From: Paractinoplanes rishiriensis
Lineage (GTDB): Bacteria > Actinomycetota > Actinomycetes > Mycobacteriales > Micromonosporaceae
DNA: 64,000 nucleotides
NCBI RefSeq assembly: GCF_016862375.1
Contig: NZ_BOMV01000057.1
Span: 248,001-312,000, forward strand
Direction: 5' to 3'
Shown here: one piece after another, positions 23,968-32,476 of the stretch
Numbering within the stretch: position 1 is the first letter of the stretch
How the letters are laid out: every line of letters starts with the position of its first letter
Position numbers and translations under genes: made by a program
Notes under the pieces: model-generated
Seen by the model: only the letters and a program-made list of their open reading frames with translations
Database searches by the model: none
What the model was told of the DNA's origin: nothing

Positions 23968-26181
23968 TCACGCGGGAAGGGGTGGGATCGTCGGTTTCGG
24001 GGTGAACGACAGCGTGCCGTGGTTGATCGGAAACGTGGTCGGCATCGTTCCGGTGGCCCGGGCGTAAGCGCACGCGACCGCCGCGAAGGCCGTGGGGACG
24101 CCCAACTCGCCGGCGCCGCCGGGCTTGTCCGCGGTGCTGGGCAGGACGATGATCTGCACGACCGGCGGGGTGTTCCACATCCGGGTGTAGAAGTAGTTGT
24201 CCCAGCTCGCCTCGAGGAAATAGCCGTCGCGCAGGTGCAGGCTCGCGGTCAGGGCCAGCGCGATGCCGTCCATGATGCCGCCCATCATCTGCGCCTGCAG
24301 GCCCAGCGGGTTGACCACCAGGCCCACGTCCACGGCGAACACCGCCCTGGTGACGCGCGGGCCGCCGACGCCGTCGCGGATCGGGCGGCCGGTGGTCGCG
24401 GGCCGGCAGTCGATCTCGATGAGGGCGGCGCTGACCGACTTGTACTCGGAGTGGAAGGCGATGCCCTGCGCGGTGCCGGGCGGCATCGGCCGGCCCCAGC
24501 CGCCGGCCTCGGCGACCCGGTCCAGCACGGCCCGGGAGCGCTCGTCGCGCAGGAAGTTCCGGCGGAAGCGGTACGGGTCCTGGCCCATCCGGGCGGCGAC
24601 CTGGTCGACCACGAGTTCCCGCGCGCACGTCGCGTCCGGTGAGTACACCGCCCGCATGCTGCCGGTGTTGAAACCCCGGTCGGTCTCGCTGAGCAGCCGG
24701 CTCACGCTGCCGAAGCGGTACGGCGAGGTCTGGCTGAACTGGAAGAACGTCTGGGCGAACGCGGCGTCCCCGATCGGCAGTTTCGCCGCCATCGCGGTGA
24801 GCAGCTCGCCGAGCCCGTGTCCGAGGTCCGTGCTGACGCTGGTGTGCCGCTGTTCGTAGCCGAGCACCACGTTACCGGCGTAGGCGATGCGCACCCGCGA
24901 GGTTGCCATCGGGTGGGTGCGGCCCTGGCGCGTGTCGTCGGCCCGGTGCCACATCAGCTTGACCGGCTTGCCGATTTTCTGGGACAGCTCGGCGGCCTCC
25001 AGGGCGGCGTCGAAGAAGAGCTTTCGGCCGAACGAGCCACCGCCCTCGACGACGTGCACGGTGACCCGGCTGACCGGCAGCCCCAGCCGGGCCGCGATGG
25101 CCTGCCGGGCGACGATCGGCGACTTCAGCGAGGACCAGATCTCGGCCCGGTCGGCGCGCACGTCGGCGATCGCGCAGTTCGGCTCCAGCGCGCTGTTGCT
25201 GCGGAACGCGAAGGTGAATTTTCCTTCCACGTACGGGGTCGGCGGCCGCGGGCCGAGCGGGAGCTCCGCGGCGGCCAGTTCGCGTAGCACGGTGTCGTCG
25301 GACTTGCCCTCCGCGGTGCCGGGCCGCCAGCTGACCCGCAGCGCGCGGACGGCGTCGATGCACTGGCCGAAGGTGTCGGCGCGGACCGCCACCCCGGTGG
25401 AGATGACCTGGACGTCGGTTACGCCGGGCATTTCCCGTACGTCGCCGAGGTTGGCGACTGTGCCGACCTTGCCGTTGATGGTCGGCGGGCGGCACACCAT
25501 GGCCGGTTTCGCGCCGGGGACGGCCAGGTCCATGGCGAACTTCTTGCGTCCGGTCACCGCGTCCAGCGCGTCGATGCGCCCGTGCGGCCTGCCGATGACG
25601 GTGAGCTTCTCCCGCGGCGTGAGCTCCACCGGCACGGCCAGGGTGCCGGGGCTGGCGGCCTTGCCGGCGAGCGCGCCGATGCCGATGCTGCGGCCGGTCC
25701 GGTCGGTGATCACGCCGGCCGCCAGCCGCAGGTCGGCGACCGTGGTGCCGAACTCGTTCGCCGCCGCGGCCAGCAGCCGGTACCGGGCGACGGCGGCGGC
25801 CACCCGGATCGGCGTATGGGTGGCGATGGTCGTGTTCGAGCCGCCGGTGAGCTGGTTGAACAGCAGCTCCGGCCGGGCGTCGGCCAGGCTCACCCGGACC
25901 CGGCTCACCGGCACGCCCAGTTCCTCGGCGATCAGCATCGCGGTCGAGGTGGTGATGCCCTGGCCGACCTCGGCCCGGGGCAGCGCGAACGACACCGTGC
26001 CGTCGGTGCCGACCTCGACGGTGATCAGGCCGGAGGTCGGCAGCGCGGCGGCGGTCATGATGTCGTTGAGGTCGAGCAGTTCGGTGAGATCGGGTGAGGG
26101 CAGCTCGGAGCCGGCGGTCACCAGGATCGGGGCCGCCAGCACATATCCGAGGAACCGCCGTCGCGGCAGGGGACCGGTCAT
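23968..26181 (-). CDS. oxiB: Molybdopterin large subunit of aldehyde-oxidising hydroxylase, Tat-exported
   Basis: This 737-residue molybdenum hydroxylase large subunit is of the isoquinoline 1-oxidoreductase beta type. A twin-arginine signal (PRRRFLGYVLAAPILVTAG) begins at residue 6. The molybdopterin-binding blocks are visible as PRAEVGQGI, VEGGGSFGRK, FNTGSMRAVYSPDA and WNTPPV. The catalytic glutamate lies in GGAGELGVPT near the C-terminus. The likely role is oxidation of the oligo-isoprenoid aldehydes made by Lcp to acids, at or outside the membrane, paired with the adjacent [2Fe-2S] subunit. Its ATG overlaps the TAA of the upstream lcp2 gene, so translation is coupled. Assignment to rubber catabolism rests on gene order. 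Confidence 0.87.
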   Translation of the reverse strand: MTGPLPRRRFLGYVLAAPILVTAGSELPSPDLTELLDLNDIMTAAALPTSGLITVEVGTDGTVSFALPRAEVGQGITTSTAMLIAEELGVPVSRVRVSLADARPELLFNQLTGGSNTTIATHTPIRVAAAVARYRLLAAAANEFGTTVADLRLAAGVITDRTGRSIGIGALAGKAASPGTLAVPVELTPREKLTVIGRPHGRIDALDAVTGRKKFAMDLAVPGAKPAMVCRPPTINGKVGTVANLGDVREMPGVTDVQVISTGVAVRADTFGQCIDAVRALRVSWRPGTAEGKSDDTVLRELAAAELPLGPRPPTPYVEGKFTFAFRSNSALEPNCAIADVRADRAEIWSSLKSPIVARQAIAARLGLPVSRVTVHVVEGGGSFGRKLFFDAALEAAELSQKIGKPVKLMWHRADDTRQGRTHPMATSRVRIAYAGNVVLGYEQRHTSVSTDLGHGLGELLTAMAAKLPIGDAAFAQTFFQFSQTSPYRFGSVSRLLSETDRGFNTGSMRAVYSPDATCARELVVDQVAARMGQDPYRFRRNFLRDERSRAVLDRVAEAGGWGRPMPPGTAQGIAFHSEYKSVSAALIEIDCRPATTGRPIRDGVGGPRVTRAVFAVDVGLVVNPLGLQAQMMGGIMDGIALALTASLHLRDGYFLEASWDNYFYTRMWNTPPVVQIIVLPSTADKPGGAGELGVPTAFAAVACAYARATGTMPTTFPINHGTLSFTPKPTIPPLPA

Positions 26182-27346
26182 TACTCGGGGCGGTTGACGG
26201 CCGGGATCTCGATCTTGGTCTCCCGGCCCTTGGTCAGATAGAACAGGATGTACTGCCGGGCGGCCTCGTCGAGGACCCAGGCGGTCTCCGGCACCAGCGG
26301 CAGTGGGATCAGCCCTTCGCGGAACTTCACCAGCAGCGGCCAGGCGGTGGCGATCAGCGGCTCCCACAGTGGCTCGCGGGGGATCTGGTCCCAGTCCGCG
26401 ACCTGGTTGCCGACCAGATAGCGGGCCAGGGCGTTGACCAGCGGCCGGCTGATGCTCGCCGGGCTGGTCTGCTCGGCCAGTTGTCCGAGCAGGATGTCGG
26501 TGAGCTCGACGCCCTCGCGGGTCGGGCCCATGTTCGGCGGCAACACCCGGTCGGACTGCGTGTTGGCGGCCGCCCAGGTGGCCGGTATGTACTCGTCGCG
26601 GACCCCGAGCAGGTGCGCGGTGACCTGCCAGACGTGCAGGTACGCCTGGGAGTCCGCGGCGGTGATCGGCACCTGCCAGTCGCGCATCTTGCGCATCGCG
26701 TACGTGGGCAGCGTGTGCCAGGTGACCAGGATGTCCTCCTGGCTGATCGGGACGCCCCAGCGCCAGTGCGGCGACTGCTGGAGCAGGTGCCGCACCGCGG
26801 CGTGCACCAGCCGGGTCTTGACCGCCTGGACGATGCAGTCGCCCTGCGGCCGGTACGCGTTCAGCGAGCCGACCGAGAAGCCGAGCAGGCTGGTCTTGGC
26901 GACCCGGTCCTCCATGTCGGCGCCGCCCTTGGAGTAGTAGACCGACCACGCCTCCTTGGGGATCGCGGTGCTCAACATGCCGCCGCCGACCCCGTTGAGC
27001 AGGTTGAGATAGAGCCCGCGGGACTTGTTGAACTGCGCCGCGGCCTCCAGCTTGGCGCGGTCGGCCCAGGGCGGCAGTTGACGGGCCTTCTCCATGAAGT
27101 CCCGCAGATAGCCCGGTAGCCCGTCGGGGAGCGGCTGGTCGTTGCGGGTCCAGTTCCACAGCAGCCGGTTGACCTCGGGGACCGCGCCGCTGTCGAGCAG
27201 TTCGGCGGAGACCGGGTCGGCCTCGGCGTCCCAGATGCCCCGCGGGCCGGGTCGGCGGCCCGGGCCGGGGCTGCGATCCCGAGCGCGCCGAGCGCTCCCA
27301 GGGCCCCGCCGGACACCAGCACCTTGCGTCTGCTCATCTCGGCCAT
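26181..27346 (-). pseudogene. lcp2: Second latex clearing protein (rubber oxygenase), frameshifted near the N-terminus
   Basis: The body is a full Lcp domain in one frame, from IWDAEADPVSAELLDSG to the TAA at 26181. It keeps the residues equivalent to K30 Lcp Glu148, Arg164, Lys167, Thr168 and His198 (KEAW, DRVAKT, TRLVH). The expected Tat signal, MSRRKVLVSGGALGALG with an AADP ending, lies just upstream at 27337 but in a different frame; the shift falls within about 27240-27255, in a run of G and C. The total of 1166 nt is one base short of a whole frame. No alternative start exists in the body frame before an internal ATG at 27095, which would delete about 80 residues. Either the exported enzyme is lost or the assembly has a one-base error. 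Confidence 0.82.
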
Positions 27347-27348
27347 GC

Positions 27349-28545
27349 TCAGGCTCCCGTCGGTCGGTTGGTCACCGGGATCTCGATGCTGATCGGCCGC
27401 GCCTCGGACAGGAACAGCAGCGCGGCCCGGCGCAGGAACTCGTCGAACAGCCAGTACGCCTCCGGCGCGAGCGGGAACGGCAGCAGGCCCTCGCGCACCG
27501 CGATGAACGGGCCCCAGGCGGTACGCAGCAGCGGATCCCAGACCGGCTCGCGCGGGATCCGCAGCCAGCCGGCGATCTCGTCGCCGAGCATGAACCGGGT
27601 GAACGCGCCCAGCACCGGCTTGCTGAGGATGCCGAGGTCGATCGAGGAGCCCAGGTTGAGCAGGATGTCGGCCAGCTTGATGCCCTCCGGGGTGGGTGCC
27701 AGCACCGGATCGAGGACCTGCGCGGCCTGGGTGTTCGCCTCGTCCCACGAGGCCGGGATGTATTCGTCCCGGACACCGAGCAGGTGCGCGCCCACCTGCC
27801 ACGAGTGCAGGAACGCCTCGGACTCGGCCGCCGGGATCGGCACCCGCCACGCGGCCAGCTTCTGCATCACGGTGGTGGGCAGGCTGTGCCAGGTGACCAT
27901 GATGTCGCGCTGGCTGATCGGGATGTCCTCGTCGGCCACCTGCGCCCAGTACGGCGACTGCGGCAGCAGGTGGCGCACGGCCGCGTGCACCAGCCGGGTT
28001 TTGACCCCGGTCACGATCATTTCACCGTCGGGCTGGTACGCGCTGACCGCGCCGATGTCGTACCCGAGCTTGGCGGTCTTGGAGATGCGGTCCTTCATGT
28101 CCGCGCCGCCCTGCGAGTAGTAGACGGCCCGGGCCTCCTTCGGGATGACCGTGCTCATCATGCCGCTGGCCAGCCCGTACAGGACTCCGAGGTAGAGCCC
28201 GCGCTTCTGGTTGAAGGTGACCGCGGTGGCCAGCTTGCGCTGGTCGGTCCACGGCGGGAGCTGCCGGGCGCGGGTCATGAAGTCGCGCAGGTCGGCCGGC
28301 AACCCGTCGGGCAGCGGCTGGCCGTTCTTGGTCCAGGTGCGCAGCAGCGCGTTGACCCGGGGTACGTCGCCGCGGTCGATGAGCGAGGCGACCAGCGGGT
28401 CGGCCTCGGAGTCCCAGACCCATCGCGGGTCGGCGCCGGCCCCCGTGCCCGCCACCGAGCCTTTCGGGGACCACGTCCACGGGACCGGCGCCGCGGCGAC
28501 CAGCGCGCCCGCCTTCAACAGATTGCGTCTTGAGAGTGGCTTCAC
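27349..28545 (-). CDS. lcp: Latex clearing protein (rubber oxygenase), Tat-secreted
   Basis: This 398-residue haem-b dioxygenase cleaves the double bonds of cis-1,4-polyisoprene to oligo-isoprenoid aldehyde/ketones outside the cell. Glu137, Arg153, Lys156, Thr157 and His187 match K30 Lcp Glu148, Arg164, Lys167, Thr168 and His198 with a constant offset of 11, including the axial-ligand histidine in TRLVH. Many blocks, such as LYGLASGMMS, SKTAKLGYDIGA and LGVRDEYIPASW, are those of true Lcp rather than distant MpaB oxygenases. A Tat signal (LSRRNLLKAGALVAAAP) begins at residue 4. The GTG start at 28545 has a strong AGGAGGAG upstream. It is first in an operon with lcp2, oxiB and oxiA, divergent from a TetR gene. 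Confidence 0.93.
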   Translation of the reverse strand: MKPLSRRNLLKAGALVAAAPVPWTWSPKGSVAGTGAGADPRWVWDSEADPLVASLIDRGDVPRVNALLRTWTKNGQPLPDGLPADLRDFMTRARQLPPWTDQRKLATAVTFNQKRGLYLGVLYGLASGMMSTVIPKEARAVYYSQGGADMKDRISKTAKLGYDIGAVSAYQPDGEMIVTGVKTRLVHAAVRHLLPQSPYWAQVADEDIPISQRDIMVTWHSLPTTVMQKLAAWRVPIPAAESEAFLHSWQVGAHLLGVRDEYIPASWDEANTQAAQVLDPVLAPTPEGIKLADILLNLGSSIDLGILSKPVLGAFTRFMLGDEIAGWLRIPREPVWDPLLRTAWGPFIAVREGLLPFPLAPEAYWLFDEFLRRAALLFLSEARPISIEIPVTNRPTGA

Positions 28546-28568
28546 GTCGCTCCTCCTCCGTGAGGGCG

Positions 28569-28659
28569 GTGATACGCTGAAACAAGAAGTGCTTCGATGT
28601 ATCACACATGAGAACACAGTGTGTCGGCGCTCACAAGACGGAATTGATACAGTGATACA
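28569..28659. promoter_or_regulatory. GTGATAC-type repeats between lcp and the TetR gene
   Basis: Four copies of a GTGATACA-like octamer lie in the 143-bp divergent gap. They are GTGATAC at 28569-28575, its complement TGTATCAC at 28598-28605, TTGATACA at 28644-28651 and GTGATACA at 28652-28659. The last two abut. A small palindrome ACACA-G-TGTGT lies between, at 28614-28624. The spacing fits a TetR-family repressor acting on both promoters. Confidence 0.55.
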
Positions 28660-28688
28660 AATTGCGTCAAGGCATGTCGGGGAGAGCG

Positions 28689-29324
28689 ATGGAGTCGCTA
28701 CTGGGCCGAGCGCTGGCCGAAGTGCTCGAACAGCCCGATGCCGACGGCGCACACGACGAGGTCACCACGCGCCTGCTGGACGCCGCGTTCGACCAGTTCT
28801 GCCGGATGGGGATCCGGCGCTCCACCATGGAGGACGTGGCCCGCCGCGCCGGCGTCTCCCGGATCACCGCCTACCGCCGCTTCACCAACAAGGACGCGCT
28901 GGTGGCGCAGGTGGTCCGGCGCGAGTTCCGGCGCTACTTCGACCAGTTCCTGATCGACATCAGCGAGGCGCGCACGGCGGCCGACCGGGTGGTGGCGGGC
29001 TTCGTCTCGTCGCTGCAGGTGATCCGGCGCAACCCGCTGATCGGCGGCCTGATGGCGGTCGAGCCCGACGTGCTGCTCCCGTCGATGATCGGCGACGGCG
29101 GCCAGACCCTGTCCACGGTCCAGCGCTTCGTGGCCGGCCAACTGCGCCGCGAGCAGGCCACCGGCCACATCTCCGCCGAGGTCGACGTCGAGGTGGTGGC
29201 CGAGCTGATGACCCGGCTGTGCGCGTCCTTCCTGGTGATCCCCAGCCACGTGATCGACCTCGACGACGACGAGCAGTTGCGCGCGTTGGCCCGCCGCTTC
29301 ATCGTGCCCATGCTGGAACCATGA
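28689..29324 (+). CDS. TetR family regulator, probable repressor of the lcp operon
   Basis: A regulator of about 211 residues. The helix-turn-helix is clear: RRSTMEDVARRAGVSRITAYRRFTNKDALVAQV, at about residues 40-72. A C-terminal ligand domain contains MTRLCASFLVIPSHVIDLDDD. TetR-type LcpR repressors next to lcp are known in other rubber degraders, and the divergent arrangement with repeated GTGATACA sites supports the same role. The inducer would presumably be an isoprenoid breakdown product, which is inference. I prefer the ATG at 28689, which has GGGGAG four to nine bases upstream; an ATG at 28674 is possible. It converges on the BMP-protein gene, with a terminator between. Confidence 0.85.
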   Translation: MESLLGRALAEVLEQPDADGAHDEVTTRLLDAAFDQFCRMGIRRSTMEDVARRAGVSRITAYRRFTNKDALVAQVVRREFRRYFDQFLIDISEARTAADRVVAGFVSSLQVIRRNPLIGGLMAVEPDVLLPSMIGDGGQTLSTVQRFVAGQLRREQATGHISAEVDVEVVAELMTRLCASFLVIPSHVIDLDDDEQLRALARRFIVPMLEP

Positions 29325-29327
29325 CAA

Positions 29328-29355
29328 CGGCCCGGGAGCCGAAGCACCCGGGCCG
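29328..29355. terminator. Bidirectional terminator between the TetR and BMP genes
   Basis: Perfect 9-bp arms CGGCCCGGG and CCCGGGCCG flank a 10-base loop in the 45-bp gap between two convergent genes. A CAAAA run follows on the + strand. Confidence 0.75.
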
Positions 29356-29369
29356 CGTGTCAAAACTGG

Positions 29370-30515
29370 TCAGGAGGCTGGGATCTTGCCGACCACGCCG
29401 GTGACGAAGTAGTCGATCGACTCGATGGTCTTGTAGTCGGGGACGGTGCCGGCCGGGACCCGCTCCTTGCCGTCCTGGTCGACGACCGGGCCCAGGAACG
29501 GCGAGCCGTCCTTGCTGATCTTTGCCATCGCGGTCTCGACCAGTTTCTTGGTCTCGTCGGTGACGGCGGGGCCGTAGGGCGACTGCACGAACGGGTTGTC
29601 GCCGGTCTTGAGGCCGACGCGGAAGTTCGCGTTGTAGGGGGAACCGGTGAACGAGCCGGCCAGGACGGTCTTGACCATGGTGGTGTAGAGCGGGCCCCAG
29701 TTCCACTGCGAGCCGGTCAGCCAGCCCTTCGGGGCCAGCGCCGTGGCGTCGGCGTGGTAGCCGACCGTGAACCTGCCGGCGGCCTCGGTGGCCCGGATCA
29801 CGGTGGCGGTGCAGTCCTGGTGCTGGCTGATCACGTCGACGCCCTGGGCGAGCAGGCTCTTGGCGGCCTCGGCCTGTTTGGCGGGGTCGCACCAGCTGGA
29901 CGTGTTCACCACGTACGTCTTGGCGGCGGGGTTGACCGAGGCCGCCCCGAGCTGGAACGCGTTGATGTTGTCCAGGGTCTGCGAGATGGGGAAGGCGTAC
30001 ACGTACCCGAGCTTGTTGGTCCTGGTTGTCTTTCCGGCCACGATGCCGGCCAGGTAGACCGGCTCGTAGACGGTGCCGAAGTAGGTGCCGAAGTTGGGCG
30101 GCACCGCGCCGTCGACGATGTTGCCCTGCTGGAGGACGACGACGTCCGGGTTCGCGGCGGCCACCTTGAGGGCGGGGTCCTTGTGCCCGTACGAGGTCGC
30201 GAAAATGATCTTTGCGCCCTTGCGGATCATGCCCTCCATCACGCGCGCGGCGTTGTCGTCCTCGGGGACGTTCTCCGCGGTGAGCACCTCGAGGTCCGGG
30301 TACGCCTTGGCGACCGCCTGGCTGCCCTCGTACGCGGCCTGGTTGTAGCCGTAGTCGTCCTTGGGGCCGACGAAGATGAAGCCGATCTTGTCGCCGCCGG
30401 TGCCGGGCGCGGCGGACGACGCTCCGCCGGGGGCGGCGGTGCTGCTGTTGGTGGCGCAGGCGGCGAGCAGGGTCGCGGCCGCGGCTAGCGCCAGCACACT
30501 TCTCAACGAACGCAT
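29370..30515 (-). CDS. BMP family substrate-binding lipoprotein
   Basis: This 381-residue extracellular solute-binding lipoprotein has the signal peptide MRSLRSVLALAAAATLLAAC, with the lipobox cysteine at residue 20, and a Ser/Ala/Gly linker. The BMP (PnrA/TmpC-like) domain follows: IGFIFVGPKDDYGYNQAAYEG, EGMIRKGAKIIFATSYG, YFGTVYEPVYLAGIVAG and TEAAGRFTVGYHAD. BMP proteins typically capture purine nucleosides or related molecules and feed a two-permease ABC importer. The two permeases and the fused ATPase follow in this neighbourhood, so this is the receptor of a complete importer. It is the last gene of that operon on the - strand, 12 bp after the second permease stop. Confidence 0.88.
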   Translation of the reverse strand: MRSLRSVLALAAAATLLAACATNSSTAAPGGASSAAPGTGGDKIGFIFVGPKDDYGYNQAAYEGSQAVAKAYPDLEVLTAENVPEDDNAARVMEGMIRKGAKIIFATSYGHKDPALKVAAANPDVVVLQQGNIVDGAVPPNFGTYFGTVYEPVYLAGIVAGKTTRTNKLGYVYAFPISQTLDNINAFQLGAASVNPAAKTYVVNTSSWCDPAKQAEAAKSLLAQGVDVISQHQDCTATVIRATEAAGRFTVGYHADATALAPKGWLTGSQWNWGPLYTTMVKTVLAGSFTGSPYNANFRVGLKTGDNPFVQSPYGPAVTDETKKLVETAMAKISKDGSPFLGPVVDQDGKERVPAGTVPDYKTIESIDYFVTGVVGKIPAS

Positions 30516-30527
30516 GGGGACACCTCT

Positions 30528-31442
30528 TTATCGGGCGGGGGTGAGATCGAAGACGCGGGACAGGTCTTCCGGCGCCGCGTTCACACGGCGGCGGCCGAGC
30601 ACGATGAGCGCGGCGATGGTGACCAGGTACGGCAGGGCGTCCAGGGCGAACTGGTTGAAGCCGAAGCCGCGGGCCTGCAGCGCGGGGGAGAGGGCCAGCG
30701 CGGCGCCGAACAGGTAGGCGCCGCCGACCGCGCGCAGCGGGTGCCACGCGGCGAAGATGACCAGCGCGACGGCGATGAAGCCGCGCCCGGCCGTCATGTT
30801 CTCGAACCAGGCATTCGCGTACGCCGTGGACAGGTGCGCGCCGCCGATCCCGGCCAGCAGCCCGCCGCCGACCACCGCGAGGTAGCGGACCAGCACCGGC
30901 GAGTGCCCGTAGGTGGCCAGCGCCGCGGGCCGCTCGCCGGCGCCGCGCACCACCAGGCCCCACCGGCTGCGGAACAGCAGCCACCACAGCGCCGGCGCCA
31001 GCAGGTAGGAGGCGTAGACCAGCGGGTCGTGGTTGAACAGAATCGGACCGACCGCCGGGAGATCGGACAAAATCGGGATGGGGTACGCCCGGAAGGGCTC
31101 GATCGCCTTGCCGACGTACGCGGCTCCGAACATCGCGGTCAGCCCGCCGCCCAGGAACAGCACCACGAGGCCGGTGGCCAGCTGGTTCGCGCCCCGGGCC
31201 AGCACCATGAACGCGTGCACCGCGGCCAGCAGCGCGCCGGCCAGCATGCCGGCCACCAGGCCCGCCCAGGGACTTGAGGTCTCGGCGGTGATCGCGTACG
31301 CGGCCAGGCAGCCGGCCAGCATGCTGCCCTCGGTGCCGAGGTTGATGACGCCGGCGCGTTCGGCGAGCGTCTCGCCGAGCGCCGCGTACAGGATGGCCGT
31401 GCCGCCCCGGACGCCGCCGGCCAGCACCTCGACAACGATCAT
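30528..31442 (-). CDS. ABC importer permease (BMP-type, NupQ/YufQ-like)
   Basis: This 304-residue membrane protein has about nine hydrophobic segments. It carries the family opening GGVRGGTAILYAALGETLAERAGVINLGTEG, a conserved cytoplasmic motif of branched-chain/nucleoside-type permeases. LLFRSRWGLVVRGAGERPAAL and NAWFENMTAGRGFIAVALVIFA come later. It pairs with the upstream permease to form the channel of the BMP importer. Its ATG overlaps the preceding gene's stop (ATGA), indicating coupling and stoichiometric expression. Nucleosides are the expected substrate from the family; the sequence alone does not prove it. Confidence 0.87.
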   Translation of the reverse strand: MIVVEVLAGGVRGGTAILYAALGETLAERAGVINLGTEGSMLAGCLAAYAITAETSSPWAGLVAGMLAGALLAAVHAFMVLARGANQLATGLVVLFLGGGLTAMFGAAYVGKAIEPFRAYPIPILSDLPAVGPILFNHDPLVYASYLLAPALWWLLFRSRWGLVVRGAGERPAALATYGHSPVLVRYLAVVGGGLLAGIGGAHLSTAYANAWFENMTAGRGFIAVALVIFAAWHPLRAVGGAYLFGAALALSPALQARGFGFNQFALDALPYLVTIAALIVLGRRRVNAAPEDLSRVFDLTPAR

Positions 31443-32476
31443 GACTTGCTCCTCGCGAGCCGGCTGCCGAGGACGACCAGCAGGACGACGGCCATCAGGA
31501 CGTTGAGCGACGCGGCCGGCAGGCCCGCGTCGATCTGCAGGCTGTCGGCGCCCATCGCGATCGCGGCCAGCAGCAGCGCGGCCAGCCCGATCCGCAGCGG
31601 CCGGTGCATCGCCAGCCAGCTGGCCAGGAAGCCGATGTAGCCGAAGTTGAGCGCCAGGCCGGGCCGCAGCTTGAACTCGGTGCCGGCGAAGTGGACCAGG
31701 CCGGCCAGCCCGGCCAGCGCGCCGCCGACCAGCATCGCGGACAGCAGCAGCGGGCCGACCCGCAGCCCGGCGCGGCGGGCCGCCTCCGGGTTGCCGCCGA
31801 CCACCCGCAGCTTGAAGCCCCAGGACGTGTACTTCAGCGCCCACCACACCCCGGCCATGGCCAGCAGGGCGAGCACGATCCCGGCGTTGACCGTGCCGCC
31901 GGTCACGAACAGCGGGAGCCGGGCGGTCTCCTCGAGCGGGCGGGAGGACGGCTGACCGAACCCGGACGCGTCCTTCCACGGGTCGTAGATCAGCCCGAGC
32001 ATGATGTCGATCGCCACGAAGTTGAGCAGCAGCGTGCTGATCGCCTCGTTCACCTTGACGGTCAGCCGCAGCCCGGCGGCGAGACCGGCCCAGGCGGCGC
32101 CGGCGGCCATCGCGGCCACCATCATCAGGAGCAGCACGAGGCCGCCGGGCAGCCGCTGGTCGGCGATCAGGCCCACGCCGGCCGCCGCGACCGCGCCGAT
32201 CACGATCTGACCCTCGCCGCCGACGTTGAGCAGCCCGGCGCGGGCCGGTACCGCGACCGCCAGGCCGGCGAGCAGCAGCACCGCGGCGCGCACCAGCACC
32301 GTCTGCGCCTGCACCGGGTCGGCCAGGGAGAGCAGCATGTCCCCGTACATGGTCAGGGGGTTGATGCCTTTTGCCGCGGCGAAGGCCCCGAAGATGACCG
32401 GGGCGCCGAGAACCGCGACGATCCAGCGTGGCGCCTGTCGATTGTCGACAAAGCGTGGCACGGAAATGGCCGTCAT
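31439..32476 (-). CDS. ABC importer permease (BMP-type, NupP/YufP-like)
   Basis: This 345-residue integral membrane protein has eight to ten predicted helices. Family blocks include LVRAAVLLLAGLAVAVPARAGLLNVGGEGQIVIGAV and LRLTVKVNEAISTLLLNFVAIDI. Also present are WGFKLRVVGGNPEAARRAGL, the EAA-like coupling loop, and PGLALNFGYIGFLASWLA. It is the first of the two permeases after the ATPase, whose 3' end overlaps its start by four bases. Together with the second permease and the BMP lipoprotein it makes a nucleoside-type uptake system. Confidence 0.87.
   Translation of the reverse strand: MTAISVPRFVDNRQAPRWIVAVLGAPVIFGAFAAAKGINPLTMYGDMLLSLADPVQAQTVLVRAAVLLLAGLAVAVPARAGLLNVGGEGQIVIGAVAAAGVGLIADQRLPGGLVLLLMMVAAMAAGAAWAGLAAGLRLTVKVNEAISTLLLNFVAIDIMLGLIYDPWKDASGFGQPSSRPLEETARLPLFVTGGTVNAGIVLALLAMAGVWWALKYTSWGFKLRVVGGNPEAARRAGLRVGPLLLSAMLVGGALAGLAGLVHFAGTEFKLRPGLALNFGYIGFLASWLAMHRPLRIGLAALLLAAIAMGADSLQIDAGLPAASLNVLMAVVLLVVLGSRLARSKS

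Noticed and set aside
26972..27850. Separate gene on the - strand spanning the two lcp genes
   Set aside because: Its first part is shadow sequence of lcp1; only its MSRRKVLVSGG segment is real, and that is the displaced signal peptide of lcp2.
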